A stretch of DNA of 64,000 nucleotides from Planosporangium thailandense (lineage in GTDB: Bacteria > Actinomycetota > Actinomycetes > Mycobacteriales > Micromonosporaceae), in NCBI RefSeq assembly GCF_011947195.1, contig NZ_JAATVY010000023.1, positions 1-64,000 of the forward strand, written 5' to 3'. The notes below the pieces were generated by a model that was given only the letters and a program-made list of their open reading frames with translations, had not been told where the DNA came from and searched no databases. Of this stretch, positions 25,314-33,929 are shown one piece after another. The translations under genes and the position numbers were made by a program. Within the stretch, counting starts at the first letter, position 1. Each line of letters opens with the position of its first letter.

Positions 25314-26633
25314 TCACAGCAGGGCACCGTCCTTTTCCAACATGGCGCGGAGTCGATCGGTATCCACGTCGGACGGCATGCTGTCCGTGGCGACGGCGAG
25401 TGCGGCCGCGGTGCCGGCGGCCTGCCCCATCGCCATGCACTGCGCCATCGAACGCACCGAAGCGTGGGCGTCGTGGGTAGCCGACAGACAGCGTCCGGCC
25501 ACGAGGAGACCGGAGACTTCGTTCGGCAGTAGGCACCGGTAGGGAATTCCGTACGTCACGCCGGTCGGTTCACCGTCTCCGCCGACGTACTTCCAGATGG
25601 TCGAACTGCCACCCCCGTGGTCCTCGATCGGCGCGCCGCACCGCGCGATCGCGTCGGCGAAGCTGCGGCCGACGAGAACGTCTTCACGGGTGAGCACGTA
25701 CTGCCCGATGAGTCGCCGGCTCTCACGCACGCCGATGCGCGTGGACGTGCCGATGAGGTAGGAATCGGCATACCCCGGGACGCGGAAGCGAAGGAACCGG
25801 ATGTACTCCTGCGTCTGCTTCCGCCCTTCCCGTTCTGCCGCCGAGAGCTCCCACGGGTCGAGCGGGTTGACATTGCTGACGCGGGTCATGTTGGTGTGCA
25901 CGACGCCGGGAAGCACGGTGCGATGCGCTGAGCCTTCGGTGCGGGGCAGTTCGAATTCCCCGGACGCGGCAGCATCGCGCATCAACTGGTGCAACACCTT
26001 GGACGGTGTCGCTGACACGTCGACGTTGCCGAGGCGGAACGTCGCCGTCAGCGGCTGGACGCGATGCTCGGCGTCCGGCCGCTCGAGCGCGGCTCCGCAG
26101 CGCCACGCCAGTTCGGCGTCACCGCTCGCGTCGATGAAGACCGTGCCGGTGATCCGGCGGCTTCCTGCCCGGGTCTCCACGATGACGTCGGTGATCCGGC
26201 CGTCGTCGACCACGACCCGGCTCACGAGCGCGTGCAGCAGGGTGTCGACGCCGGCCGCTACGGTGAGTTCGTCCCAGGCGACCTTGAGCGCCTCGGGTTC
26301 ATAGGTGACGCCGGTACCGGCACCGTAGGTGTTGGGCCGCTCGAACGCCTGCTGCCAGGACAGCAGCCGTTCACACAGCTCCCAGCCGACGCCGCCGACG
26401 ACGCGGTCGGCGCGGCCCGGCGCGTAGAAGCCGTAGAACGTGTCGAGGACCGAGGCCCCGGTACCGCCGAGGTACCCCATCGCCTCGATGAGCAGGGTGC
26501 GTGCGCCGCTCCGCGCGGCGGCGACGGCGGCCGCGCAGCCGGCCGACCCTCCGCCGACGACCACGACATCACCGGTCCAGGCAAGGGGAATCGCCTGGGC
26601 TTCCTCAGGAGTCAGCAACTCGGGTGCGTTCAT
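25314..26633 (-). CDS. FAD-dependent oxidoreductase (FAD_oxidored type)
   Basis: A 439-residue flavoprotein. It has the N-terminal dinucleotide motif VVVVGGGSAGCAAAVAAARSGARTLLIEAMGYLGGTG, VFIDASGDAELAWRCGAA in the middle, and the C-terminal FAD-ribityl segment LLVAGRCLSATHDAHASVRSMAQCMAMGQAAGTAAAL. This family often oxidises or dehydrogenates sugar-like or cyclic hydroxy compounds and commonly sits in sugar-acid operons. The ATG at 26633 overlaps the SDR stop, and the transporter starts 86 bases downstream. Substrate unknown. Confidence 0.9.
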   Translation of the reverse strand: MNAPELLTPEEAQAIPLAWTGDVVVVGGGSAGCAAAVAAARSGARTLLIEAMGYLGGTGASVLDTFYGFYAPGRADRVVGGVGWELCERLLSWQQAFERPNTYGAGTGVTYEPEALKVAWDELTVAAGVDTLLHALVSRVVVDDGRITDVIVETRAGSRRITGTVFIDASGDAELAWRCGAALERPDAEHRVQPLTATFRLGNVDVSATPSKVLHQLMRDAAASGEFELPRTEGSAHRTVLPGVVHTNMTRVSNVNPLDPWELSAAEREGRKQTQEYIRFLRFRVPGYADSYLIGTSTRIGVRESRRLIGQYVLTREDVLVGRSFADAIARCGAPIEDHGGGSSTIWKYVGGDGEPTGVTYGIPYRCLLPNEVSGLLVAGRCLSATHDAHASVRSMAQCMAMGQAAGTAAALAVATDSMPSDVDTDRLRAMLEKDGALL

Positions 26634-27334
26634 CGCAGGTGCCACCCTCCGTCGACCGGGATCACGGCTCCTGTGGTCCGGCGGGATGCCGGACTGAGCA
26701 GCCACATCACCGCGTCGGCGATCTCTTCCGGGGAGCAGGCTCGCCGCCCGAGCGGCATCAGCTCGCCTAGGCGGGCGGAAATCTCGGCCGACTCCAGCGC
26801 GCGCCGCGCCATCGGCGTGTCGACGAGACCGGCCGCTACCAGGTTGACGCGGACGTTTGCTGCCGCCGCGTCGTACGCGGCCGAACGCACCAGCGGGACC
26901 AGCGCGCCCTTCGCGCTCGCGTACGCCGCCGTGCGGAAGTCCCTGTCCAGCGAGGTCGCGAGCGCGGAGCCGATGACGACGATCGAGCCGCCACCGGACT
27001 CGGCCAGCGCGGGTATCGATGCGCGTAGCAGGCGGAACACTGACTCGTGGTTGACCCGGTGCACCTCTGCCCACGCCTCGTCCGAGCACTCGGGGACGGT
27101 CGAGTCGCCGAGCCGCCGCCCCGACATCCCGATGGCATGAACGACACCGTCAAGGCCGCCGAACGCCTCCTGAGCCGCTTCGACAGCGGCTTCCGCGCCA
27201 CCGGGGAGGGTGATGTCGATGGAGTCGGCATCCACACCGTGGACTCGGTGGCCTGCCGTGGTGACCGCCGTCGCACACGCCCCGCCGATGCCGCCGTTTA
27301 CTCCGGCAACGAGGATGCGCTGTGGGCCGTTCAT
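26630..27334 (-). CDS. Short-chain dehydrogenase/reductase
   Basis: A 234-residue classical SDR. The cofactor loop is LVAGVNGGIGGACATAV (a variant of TGxxxGIG). The active site has Ser in VVIGSALATS, Tyr and Lys in AYASAKGALVPLV, and the tail MWLLSPASRRTTGAVIPVDGGW is typical. Both ends overlap neighbours by four bases, so it is firmly part of the kinase-SIS-SDR-FAD oxidoreductase unit. Likely oxidises a hydroxyl of the imported sugar or its lactone precursor. Confidence 0.9.
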   Translation of the reverse strand: MNGPQRILVAGVNGGIGGACATAVTTAGHRVHGVDADSIDITLPGGAEAAVEAAQEAFGGLDGVVHAIGMSGRRLGDSTVPECSDEAWAEVHRVNHESVFRLLRASIPALAESGGGSIVVIGSALATSLDRDFRTAAYASAKGALVPLVRSAAYDAAAANVRVNLVAAGLVDTPMARRALESAEISARLGELMPLGRRACSPEEIADAVMWLLSPASRRTTGAVIPVDGGWHLR

Positions 27335-28113
27335 GAGTCGACCGCCGTTGTTCGGAGGGTTCCGGTCGCGCGCCGCGCGAAGTCCAGGTAGGCGGCCTCG
27401 AACAGCTCGCTGCTGCGTTCGCGGCCGACCAACCGCGAACTGGTGATGACCGGCGGGACGAGTCCCTGCGCCGCGAGCAGGTGGGCCGTTCGGACCTTGA
27501 TCTCGTTCACCACTGCGACCGCGGTCAGCGTGCTGACCGGGCCGACAGGTTCGCGCATGCCGTCCACTTGACAGACCGCGTCGCCGACGGGCGAGCAAAG
27601 ATCGATGACGATGTCCGCGTGGTCGAGCAGCCTCGTCCCGCTCGGGTGCACAGGCTCGGCTGAATTGGTCTCAGCGAGCGACGTGACGGCGATGACGGGG
27701 AGGCCGGCCTTCCGAGCGCCGATCGCCATCTCGACGGGCACGGCGTTTACACCGCTCACGCTGAAGACCATCAGGCTGTCCGTGGGGCGCAGGCGGAAGT
27801 TCGCCAGAATCTGCTCGGCGAGCCCCTCGACACGTTCGATGAACATAGCCTGACGCTGGCCGTTCGCACCGACCACCTGGTTGTGGTAGGTCATCGACAG
27901 CTCAACGATCGGGTGGAAACCCGGGAACGAGCCGTAGCGGGGGAAGATCTCCTCGACCGGCATCCGCGAATGCCCGGTTCCGAAGGCGTACACGACTCCG
28001 TCGGACGCGATGCACCTCGCGCACAGTTCCGCCGCCCGTTGAATGGCGTCAGTTTGCGTCCGTTCCAGCTCGTCGAGGGCGCGCCTCGCGGCGGCCAGCC
28101 AGCTATCAGTCAA
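27331..28113 (-). CDS. SIS-domain phosphosugar-binding protein
   Basis: A 260-residue protein with a SIS domain. The phosphosugar-binding serine motif FGTGHS (about 44-49) is followed by MVFSVSGVNAVPVEMAIGARKAGLPVIAVTS. It resembles the UPF0309-type sugar isomerase-like proteins that are encoded with ROK kinases and GntR regulators. Isomerase, deaminase or etherase action on a phosphorylated amino sugar is possible. It starts 66 bases after the ROK kinase stop and overlaps the SDR start. Confidence 0.88.
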   Translation of the reverse strand: MTDSWLAAARRALDELERTQTDAIQRAAELCARCIASDGVVYAFGTGHSRMPVEEIFPRYGSFPGFHPIVELSMTYHNQVVGANGQRQAMFIERVEGLAEQILANFRLRPTDSLMVFSVSGVNAVPVEMAIGARKAGLPVIAVTSLAETNSAEPVHPSGTRLLDHADIVIDLCSPVGDAVCQVDGMREPVGPVSTLTAVAVVNEIKVRTAHLLAAQGLVPPVITSSRLVGRERSSELFEAAYLDFARRATGTLRTTAVDS

Positions 28114-28179
28114 CAGTGGTGTCCTATCCGTGCTCGGTCGTGGTGACGTGTCGGTCGCGTTCGGCTGGGCCGGCGTCGC

Positions 28180-29106
28180 TCAGGTGCCGCCCGGCGCCGG
28201 CAGCGTCAGGCGTGCGTCGGCGTACTCGATTGCTTCGAAGGCGGCCCCGAGCGCTCCGGCGATGGGGCCGAGCTCTGCCATGCGGATGATGGCGGTCCCG
28301 ATGAGACCCGACCGCTCGGCGAGCGCGAGTTGCACGCGCTCGCGCATCGCGTCGAACGCGGAGGCGACGCCGCCGCCGATGACCACCGTGTTCACGCCCG
28401 TGTAGGCCAGGACGTTGCCCAGCACGAGGCCCAGCGCCTGCGCGGCGTCGAGCAGCACACCGCGTTCGGGCCCGTCGGTGCTCTCCGCGAGCCGTACCAC
28501 GTCGTCCGGAGTCTCTGCCGCGCTCCCCAACGCACGTGCGCAGGTGACCAGAGCGCTTCCGCCCGCTACCGTCTCGAGGCACCCGATCGCGCCGCAGCCG
28601 CACCGGCGACCGCCCGGACGGCAGATCATGTGCCCCAGTTCGCCCACGGCGTCGCCACGGCTGCGCAGGATCTTTCCGTTGAGCGCCAGCGCACCGCCGA
28701 TGCCGGTTCCGAGGGTCACGAACAGAACGTTTGCGAGATCGCGAGCCGCGCCGTGGTCGAGCTCCGCGCGGGCGAACGCCCTGGCGTCATTCGTCAACAC
28801 GACCGGGTGACCGATCCGCTCCTCGACCTGGTCGGCGAGCCGCAGACCCGCCCACTCGCCCGGCAAATTCGGAATCATCCGGGTCCCGCGACCGTCATCG
28901 GTGAGGTGACCTGGCACGCCCACTCCGACGGCGTCGCACTGCTGCCCGCCGGCCAGCGCACCGATCGCTTCGACGACGCCGGCCGGCCCGGTACGCGGCG
29001 TCGGCAACTGGCCCTGCTCAGCGATGCCCGCTCCGGCGATCCAGCGCACCCACTTGATCCGAGTGCCGCCGACGTCCACCCCGAGCGTGGCTGTCGAGTT
29101 GAGCAC
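28180..29106 (-). CDS. ROK-family sugar kinase
   Basis: A 308-residue ROK protein without an N-terminal HTH, hence a kinase and not a repressor. The phosphate-binding loop is GVDVGGTRIKW (9-19), the catalytic Asp is Asp107 in TNDARAF, and LGTGIGGAL follows. The ROK zinc signature is GELGHMIC...RRCGCGAIGCLE (about 155-178; Cys169, Cys171, Cys176). It would phosphorylate the imported sugar, most often glucose, N-acetylglucosamine or N-acetylmannosamine in this family. It is the first gene of the long minus-strand operon, next to the regulator's operators. Confidence 0.92.
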   Translation of the reverse strand: MLNSTATLGVDVGGTRIKWVRWIAGAGIAEQGQLPTPRTGPAGVVEAIGALAGGQQCDAVGVGVPGHLTDDGRGTRMIPNLPGEWAGLRLADQVEERIGHPVVLTNDARAFARAELDHGAARDLANVLFVTLGTGIGGALALNGKILRSRGDAVGELGHMICRPGGRRCGCGAIGCLETVAGGSALVTCARALGSAAETPDDVVRLAESTDGPERGVLLDAAQALGLVLGNVLAYTGVNTVVIGGGVASAFDAMRERVQLALAERSGLIGTAIIRMAELGPIAGALGAAFEAIEYADARLTLPAPGGT

Positions 29107-29141
29107 CGTCCGCTCCTCATCCGCGTGGCCCAGCAGTCCAG

Positions 29142-29155
29142 CCTGTCTAGACTGG
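29142..29155. promoter_or_regulatory. GntR/HutC-type operator near the kinase start
   Basis: CCTGTCTAGACTGG, a near-perfect palindrome around GTCTAGAC, lies 36 bases before the ROK kinase start. It resembles the TGGTCTAGACCA sites bound by DasR-like regulators. Confidence 0.7.
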
Positions 29156-29248
29156 TACGGCGAAGGTAGACCTGACCTCCTGCTACGTCAATAACCAAGA
29201 CGAAACTGGGCCGCGATGCAAGGTAAACGCCCCAGACAGGACCACGTA

Positions 29249-29266
29249 AAGGATGAATTCATCCTT
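29249..29266. promoter_or_regulatory. 18-bp perfect palindrome, possible second operator
   Basis: AAGGATGAATTCATCCTT is identical on both strands and AT-richer than its surroundings. It lies midway between the kinase and regulator genes. The protein that might bind it is unknown. Confidence 0.5.
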
Positions 29267-29290
29267 GGAGGTACCCACAAACGGAGCACC

Positions 29291-29306
29291 CGTCTAGACT
29301 GTCTAG
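29291..29306. promoter_or_regulatory. GntR/HutC-type operator near the regulator gene
   Basis: GTCTAGACTGTCTAGT holds a perfect GTCTAGAC palindrome followed by an overlapping TGTCTAG half-site, 58-73 bases before the gntR start, consistent with autoregulation. Confidence 0.7.
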
Positions 29307-29363
29307 TGTGCCGCTACGTCCGATGACCGATCCCGCCGCAAACCGACGCGCTGGCCGGCGCTC

Positions 29364-30071
29364 ATGAGCCGACACACGATCCCGCGACACCAGGCCATCG
29401 AGCGTCACCTACGCAGCAGGGTCGCCGGTCTCCAGCCCGGCGACCCGCTCGAATCCGACGCCGAACTCTGCGCGCTGTTTCGCGTCAGCCGGATGACGGT
29501 CCGCCAGGCCGCACAACGGCTCGCCGACGAGGGTCTGATCTATCGCGTTCCCGGAGTCGGAACCTTTGTCGCGGAACCGAAGGTTCATCGCGACGTCGGA
29601 CGCCTCCGCTCCTTCACCGAGGAGATGGCTCTTCGCGGCGCTGCGGCCAGCTCCCGACTGCTGGTGTCCGAGATTCGCTCCGGCACCCACGAGGAGATCG
29701 CGGCGCTGCAGCTGCCGCCGCGCGCGAAGGTGACCCACGTACGCCGGCTGCGACTCGCCGACGGCAAACCGATGGCGATCGAAGACGTAGTCCTGCCGGT
29801 CTCATGCGCAGCGGTACTGAACGAAGACCTCGAACAGGGCTCACTCCACGAAGCCCTGCAGCGACTGGGCGAGATACCAACCCGGGCCACCGGAACGCAG
29901 GTCGCTGCCCTCGCCGGACCTGACGACGCCAAGCTGCTGTCGATCAAGGTGAACGCGGCCCTCCTCATCGAGCGCAGGCTCATCACGAATCAAAACGGCC
30001 TGCCACTCGAGAAGACCGAGACACGGTACGTGGGTGACGAATTCGTCTTCCACATCGTGCTGTCCCTCTGA
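29364..30071 (+). CDS. GntR-family regulator, HutC subfamily
   Basis: A 235-residue regulator. The N-terminal winged helix is IERHLRSRVAGLQPGDPLESDAELCALFRVSRMTVRQAAQRLADEGLIYRVPGVGTFV (about 11-68). The UTRA ligand domain starts LRSFTEEMALRG and has LRLADGKPMAIEDVVLP and RRLITNQNGLPLEKTETRYVGDEFVFHI. HutC/DasR-type regulators sense phosphorylated sugars or amino acids and bind GTCTAGAC-like palindromes, which occur in its own upstream region. It therefore probably controls both itself with the lactonase gene and the divergent operon. Confidence 0.93.
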   Translation: MSRHTIPRHQAIERHLRSRVAGLQPGDPLESDAELCALFRVSRMTVRQAAQRLADEGLIYRVPGVGTFVAEPKVHRDVGRLRSFTEEMALRGAAASSRLLVSEIRSGTHEEIAALQLPPRAKVTHVRRLRLADGKPMAIEDVVLPVSCAAVLNEDLEQGSLHEALQRLGEIPTRATGTQVAALAGPDDAKLLSIKVNAALLIERRLITNQNGLPLEKTETRYVGDEFVFHIVLSL

Positions 30072-30106
30072 CCGGCCCGATGACCAGCCTTCAGGGAGCA
30101 AACGCA

Positions 30107-31057
30107 ATGGCACATGTGATGACCGTCCGAGGTCCTGTTCCTCCTGACGAACTCGGTCGAGTCGACGCCCACGAGCACCTGTTCCTGAGAACCCCGCAGA
30201 CGCCCAACGACTCCTTCTGGGACGAACAGAAGATCACCGACGAAGCTAAGCTCGTCCGCGACTCCGGCATCCGGACCATCGTCGACCTCACCACGGTCGG
30301 GCTCGGGCGCCGCCCGACCGCGCTCGCCGACGTCTCTGCCGCCGCCGACGCGCACATCGTCGCCGCAACCGGCTACCACCGATCCGCGCACTACTCGCCC
30401 TGGCACTGGGCACGTACCGCCGATCATGAGCTCCTTGTCGACGTTCTACTCACCGATCTCACCTCGGGTATGGACGACCGCGACTGGTCAGGCCCTCGGC
30501 CGGTGCCCAGTCAGGTGAGGGCCGGCATCATCAAGCTCGGGGCCTCATACCAGCACATCGCACCCGAAGAACGACGCTGGTTCGCCGCAGGTGCCGAAGC
30601 GTCGCGTCGCACCGGGGCGCCTATCGCCGTCCACTGTGAAATCGGCTCGGCCACTCACGAGATCCTGGATCGCCTCGGCAATCTCGGCGTCGAACCCGAC
30701 CGCATCATGCTCGCACACACTGACCGCAACCCTGACCTCGAATTGCACAAAGAGCTTGCGGCACGCGGCGCCTACCTCGTGTACGACACCATCGGACGGG
30801 TGAAGTACGGACCGGACTCACGCATCCTCGACCTGATCTGCGGTATGGCCGACGCCGGCCTCATCAATCGCCTCTGCCTCGGTACTGATGTCGGGCGACG
30901 CTCGATGTTGCGGGCATACGGCGGCGGGCCCGGCATGGATGTCCTCGGTCGAGAATTCGTCCCCCGGGTCGAGAAGACACTCGGACGCGAGGCGGTTGAC
31001 GCGATGCTGTGCCACGCACCCGCGCGCCTGCTGACGATCAGCGAGGGCGTCAGCTGA
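30107..31057 (+). CDS. Phosphotriesterase-family hydrolase (PTE-like lactonase)
   Basis: A 316-residue amidohydrolase-fold protein with every metal ligand of the phosphotriesterase family in place: His22 and His24 (VDAHEHLF), the bridging Lys143 (IIKLGAS), His176 (AVHCEIG), His204 (LAHTDRN) and Asp261 (LGTDVG). Many such proteins hydrolyse lactones. Beside sugar dehydrogenases, opening of a sugar lactone is the most plausible role. The ATG at 30107 has a CAGGGAG site and lies 35 bases after gntR, so the two are co-transcribed. Confidence 0.9.
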   Translation: MAHVMTVRGPVPPDELGRVDAHEHLFLRTPQTPNDSFWDEQKITDEAKLVRDSGIRTIVDLTTVGLGRRPTALADVSAAADAHIVAATGYHRSAHYSPWHWARTADHELLVDVLLTDLTSGMDDRDWSGPRPVPSQVRAGIIKLGASYQHIAPEERRWFAAGAEASRRTGAPIAVHCEIGSATHEILDRLGNLGVEPDRIMLAHTDRNPDLELHKELAARGAYLVYDTIGRVKYGPDSRILDLICGMADAGLINRLCLGTDVGRRSMLRAYGGGPGMDVLGREFVPRVEKTLGREAVDAMLCHAPARLLTISEGVS

Positions 31058-31296
31058 TTGCGCCGCATGTCCGGCTGTCAGCTGTGTTCGCCGGAAGATC
31101 ATGAAACGTGCGGCTCACAGCTGGCCCGCCCAACCAGCGCCACCCACCAGTACGGTGCTGTTAGCGTCGAACCTCCCCCACTCCCCACGGGATGCGCGGT
31201 TCTGCTGAGCAGATGGAGTCGCTAGTGCGCTGACCACAAACGTTCACCGTGTTGAAATTGGGTGTGGTTGGGACCGAAGCGCCGTAGCGTGTGCTG

Positions 31297-31509
31297 ATGC
31301 GTAGCTCTGGTCGTGGTCGGTTTCACTGGCGGACGTGGCTTCGTCGGCGTCTTCCGTGGTTCCTGGTCGATCGGGGTGTGGCGGGCAAAGGAACTACTGA
31401 CTGCGGCGATCACGAGTGGTACAACGCCGACGGCGTGGTTGAACACTGCTACCACTGCACGATCGGTCACCGGCCGTATGACCCGGCGCATTTTGGTGCG
31501 GTGGACTGA
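31297..31509 (+). CDS. Small cysteine/histidine protein, possible zinc ribbon
   Basis: A 70-residue basic-then-acidic protein. The notable part is GKGTTDCGDHEWYNADGVVEHCYHCTIGHRP (about 31-61), with the spacing Cys-x2-His ... Cys-x2-Cys that could bind zinc; similar short HEWY...CYHC proteins are widespread in actinomycetes. An ATG at 31297 is chosen over a GTG two codons earlier; no good ribosome site is visible. No function is known. Confidence 0.5.
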   Translation: MRSSGRGRFHWRTWLRRRLPWFLVDRGVAGKGTTDCGDHEWYNADGVVEHCYHCTIGHRPYDPAHFGAVD

Positions 31510-31683
31510 CGTCAGGCAGCTCGCGTCGTCGCGGGTCGGCCCAGCGTTGTTGGCGTTCGCTGCGGATGCGGGCGCGTTCGCGGCGTTGCGCGGCAAGGAC
31601 GTCGGGGTGGCGGGCGTTGGCGTTTCGCCAGCGCAGGTACGCCTGGAGCTCGCGAGCGAGCACGGTGTTGAACCGCTCCGGGT
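31510..31683 (-). pseudogene. C-terminal fragment of an unidentified, possibly transposase, gene
   Basis: The minus strand encodes DPERFNTVLARELQAYLRWRNANARHPDVLAAQRRERARIRSERQQRW, a highly charged tail that looks like real protein. It is cut at about 31683-31686, exactly where the IS3-type sequence begins, so the gene was split by that insertion. The rest is not in the window. Confidence 0.4.
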
Positions 31684-31685
31684 CT

Positions 31686-32813
31686 GATGGGGACTCTGAT
31701 GTTCCCCGGGTTCCGTGGAGTCGGATTGGTTGACTCGTCGTGCTCGTCGCTTGTAAGGAGAGACGTGCCGCGAAGCTATCCACCCGAGTTCCGCCGCAAG
31801 GTCCTCGATCTTTTGAAGGCCGGCCGATCGGTGGCCGAGTTGGTCCGCGACCTTCAGATCAGCGATCAGACGATCTACAACTGGCGCCGCCAGGAGCTCA
31901 TCGACACCGGCCAACTGCCCGGCATCACCTCCAGCGACCAGGTCGAGCTGATCGCCGCCCGGCGGCGCATCGCCGAGTTGGAGACCGAACTGGCGATCCA
32001 CCGGCGAGCCGCGGAGTTGCTCAAGGAGGCGGTGCCCCCAAAAGTCAGGTACGCGGCCATCCAGGTGATGGCCGCGGAAGGGCTGTCGGTTGAGGTGTGC
32101 TGCCGGGTGCTGGACGTGTCCGCGTCCGGCTACTACGCCTGGCGAATGCGGCCGCCGTCGGCGCGGTCGCTGCGGCACGCCTGGCTGACCGAGCAGATCC
32201 AGGCAGTACACACCGCCTCGCGCGGCACCTACGGCTCCCGCCGGGTACACGCCGAACTGCGCCTCGGCCGGGGCATCCTCGTCGGCTACCACGCCGTCGA
32301 GATGCTCATGCGCCGCGCCGGCATCCGTGGCCTGCCCGGCAGCCGGCGGCCGCGCCCAAAGCACCAGACCCCCACGGCGGCGGACCTGGTCAACCGCGAC
32401 TTCACCCGCTCGGCGCCCAACCAATTGTGGGTCACCGACATCACCGAACACCCCACCCGCGAGGGCAAGGTCTACTGCGCCGTGGTGCTGGACACCTACT
32501 CCCGCAAGGTGGTCGGCTGGTCGATCGACTCCGCGCAGACCGCCACGCTTGTTACCAACGCGCTGTCGATGGCCATCAGCAACCGGCAGCCGGCCGGAAC
32601 GGTGATCCACTCCGATCACGGCGTGCAATTCACCTCGTGGGTGTTCACCCGACGGGTCCGGGAGGCCGGCCTCGCACCGTCGATGGGCTCCATCGGGGAC
32701 TGCTACGACAACGGCATGATGGAGTCGTTCTGGGGCCGGATGCAGACCGAGCTACTCGACCGGCGCCGGTGGAAGACCCGCATCGAACTGGCCAACGCGA
32801 TCTTCGAGTACCC
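31686..32813 (+). mobile_element. IS3-family element, right end deleted
   Basis: The left part starts near TGATGGGGACTCTGATG and carries a transposase that breaks off at about 32810. No right terminal repeat is found; unrelated gene remnants follow directly. The left boundary is set by the interruption of the minus-strand fragment and is approximate. Confidence 0.55.
31765..32813 (+). pseudogene. IS3-family transposase, C-terminally truncated
   Basis: OrfA- and OrfB-like parts are fused in one frame. An HTH (YPPEFRRKVLDLLKAGRSVAELVRDLQISDQTIYNWRRQ) and a leucine-zipper region are followed by HTH_21 (RGTYGSRRVHAELR) and the rve core with Asp in VTDITEH, Asp in VIHSDHGVQF and Glu in NGMMESFWGRMQTELLD. 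The protein breaks off after RIELANAIFEY, where intact members continue with about 30-40 residues (the NxxRRHSALG region). It starts at GTG 31765 behind AAGGAG. The reading frame continues by chance into other sequence. All three catalytic acids survive. Confidence 0.8.
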
Positions 32814-32883
32814 CGGCGGGCCGGTCCCCGCCGCGGAAGGGCCGCGGGCGCGCCGGTCGCCGGGACGCGGTGGGGCCATCGCA

Positions 32884-33060
32884 CTATTCGCAGGCGATGC
32901 CGTCGTTGTCGCGGTCGAGGGGCGACCGGTAGCCGGGGTCACCGCGGTGCAGCGGCGCCTTGCCCGCGGCGCGCACCGCGGCGCAGTTGGCGTAGTACAC
33001 GTCCGAGCCGCCGCCCGACGAGCCGGTATTCGCGGCGGGGGCGCGGCCGGGGTGTTGGCG
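32884..33060 (-). pseudogene. Excalibur-domain protein tail
   Basis: The minus strand ends with SDVYYANCAAVRAAGKAPLHRGDPGY and then DRDNDGIACE before a TAG at 32884. This is a complete Excalibur calcium-binding motif (DxDxDGxxCE), found at the C-termini of extracellular nucleases and surface proteins, preceded by a Gly/Ser/Pro linker. The upstream enzymatic part is missing or unreadable, so this is the tail of a broken secreted protein. Confidence 0.6.
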
Positions 33061-33185
33061 CCCGTGGAGCCCGGTGCCCCGCCGCGAAGATGCGCGGCGT
33101 GGTCCCACACGTTCGTCGGCAACGTCCGCAGGTTCGCCGCGGAGACCCCAGCTGGATGCCGCTCGTACGGCTCCAGACTGCAGAA

Positions 33186-33362
33186 ATGGCACCACCCACG
33201 CTGCTGGCCGAGTTCGGACGCGAGGATCAGGAGTTTGGCCTGGACTACGAGGCTGCGCCGTGGTTTTCCGTTGACGACCAAGGCGCGATCGAGGCTCGGC
33301 TGACCGAGATGGGAGACGAGGTCGTCCACGATGAAGCGCTGCTCAACGCGTATCTCGGCTAA
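33186..33362 (+). CDS. Short acidic protein or C-terminal gene fragment
   Basis: 58 codons beginning MAPPTLLAEFGREDQEF and ending DEALLNAYLG, strongly acidic and protein-like. The in-frame sequence just upstream (PLVRLQTAE) also looks coding, so it could be the end of a longer truncated gene. No family recognised. Confidence 0.3.
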   Translation: MAPPTLLAEFGREDQEFGLDYEAAPWFSVDDQGAIEARLTEMGDEVVHDEALLNAYLG

Positions 33363-33929
33363 ACCTGTACAACCACACTAGTTGACAGAAGCGGCGGCGG
33401 TGACCGGCTTCCCCCGGTCGCCGCGGCTACGATCCGCTTGTGCCTGCAAGCACAATCAAGGGGAAGAAGGCGACGGTACGTCGGGAGCGCGGCGGGGGTC
33501 GCTAGCCGTTGGGCATTTCCCGCCACTCCGGTCGCCCCCAGCCACTCACCGGCGCGTCACCAACGCGGCCCACCATTCACCGTATGGAACCATCGTTCCA
33601 ATTTCGGTGCTAGGGTGAGCCCGATACACCAGTCAACGACGCCAGCAGTCGAAGTGGACCTCTACAGCGTAGTCGCGCGACGACGAACGAGGGCGCGATG
33701 CGGACATCGAGACCGTCCCGCCGCAGCCTGACCCATTCACTGCCGGCAGCCTGACGTCGGTTCGCGAGGGAGGAACGCGCATTGCGCGGGCTGGATGACG
33801 CAGACAGCGGATCAGCCGTGATCGGTCGGGTCGGGTCTGACCGATCCGACCGGGCGACGCGTGCACGGGCGGGCATCTCCCGCCAGCCGTCGCGGCGGCC
33901 GGGTACGCACAACCCACTGCGCGGGTGCC
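33363..33929. other. Long 5' region of the FMN oxidase gene
   Basis: 567 bases without a convincing gene. It includes the TGGAA-N6-TTCCA palindrome at 33585 and a -10-like TAGGGT at 33611, which would leave an untranslated leader of about 300 bases. No riboswitch fold was recognised. Confidence 0.4.
33585..33600. promoter_or_regulatory. IclR-like operator A
   Basis: TGGAACCATCGTTCCA has perfect 6-base arms and matches TGGAA-N6-TTCCA, the form of IclR-family sites. It overlaps the expected -35 position of a promoter whose -10 could be TAGGGT at 33611. It precedes the FMN oxidase gene. Confidence 0.55.

Noticed and set aside
28180-29106. ROK-type transcriptional repressor
   Set aside because: There is no N-terminal helix-turn-helix; the protein begins directly with the kinase phosphate loop.
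31222-32628. 468-codon minus-strand frame
   Set aside because: It is the antisense of the IS3 transposase and adjoining sequence, low-complexity and without motifs.
31765-33303. Transposase fused to a long C-terminal domain
   Set aside because: Homology ends at about 32810; the rest reads through antisense Excalibur-gene sequence by chance.
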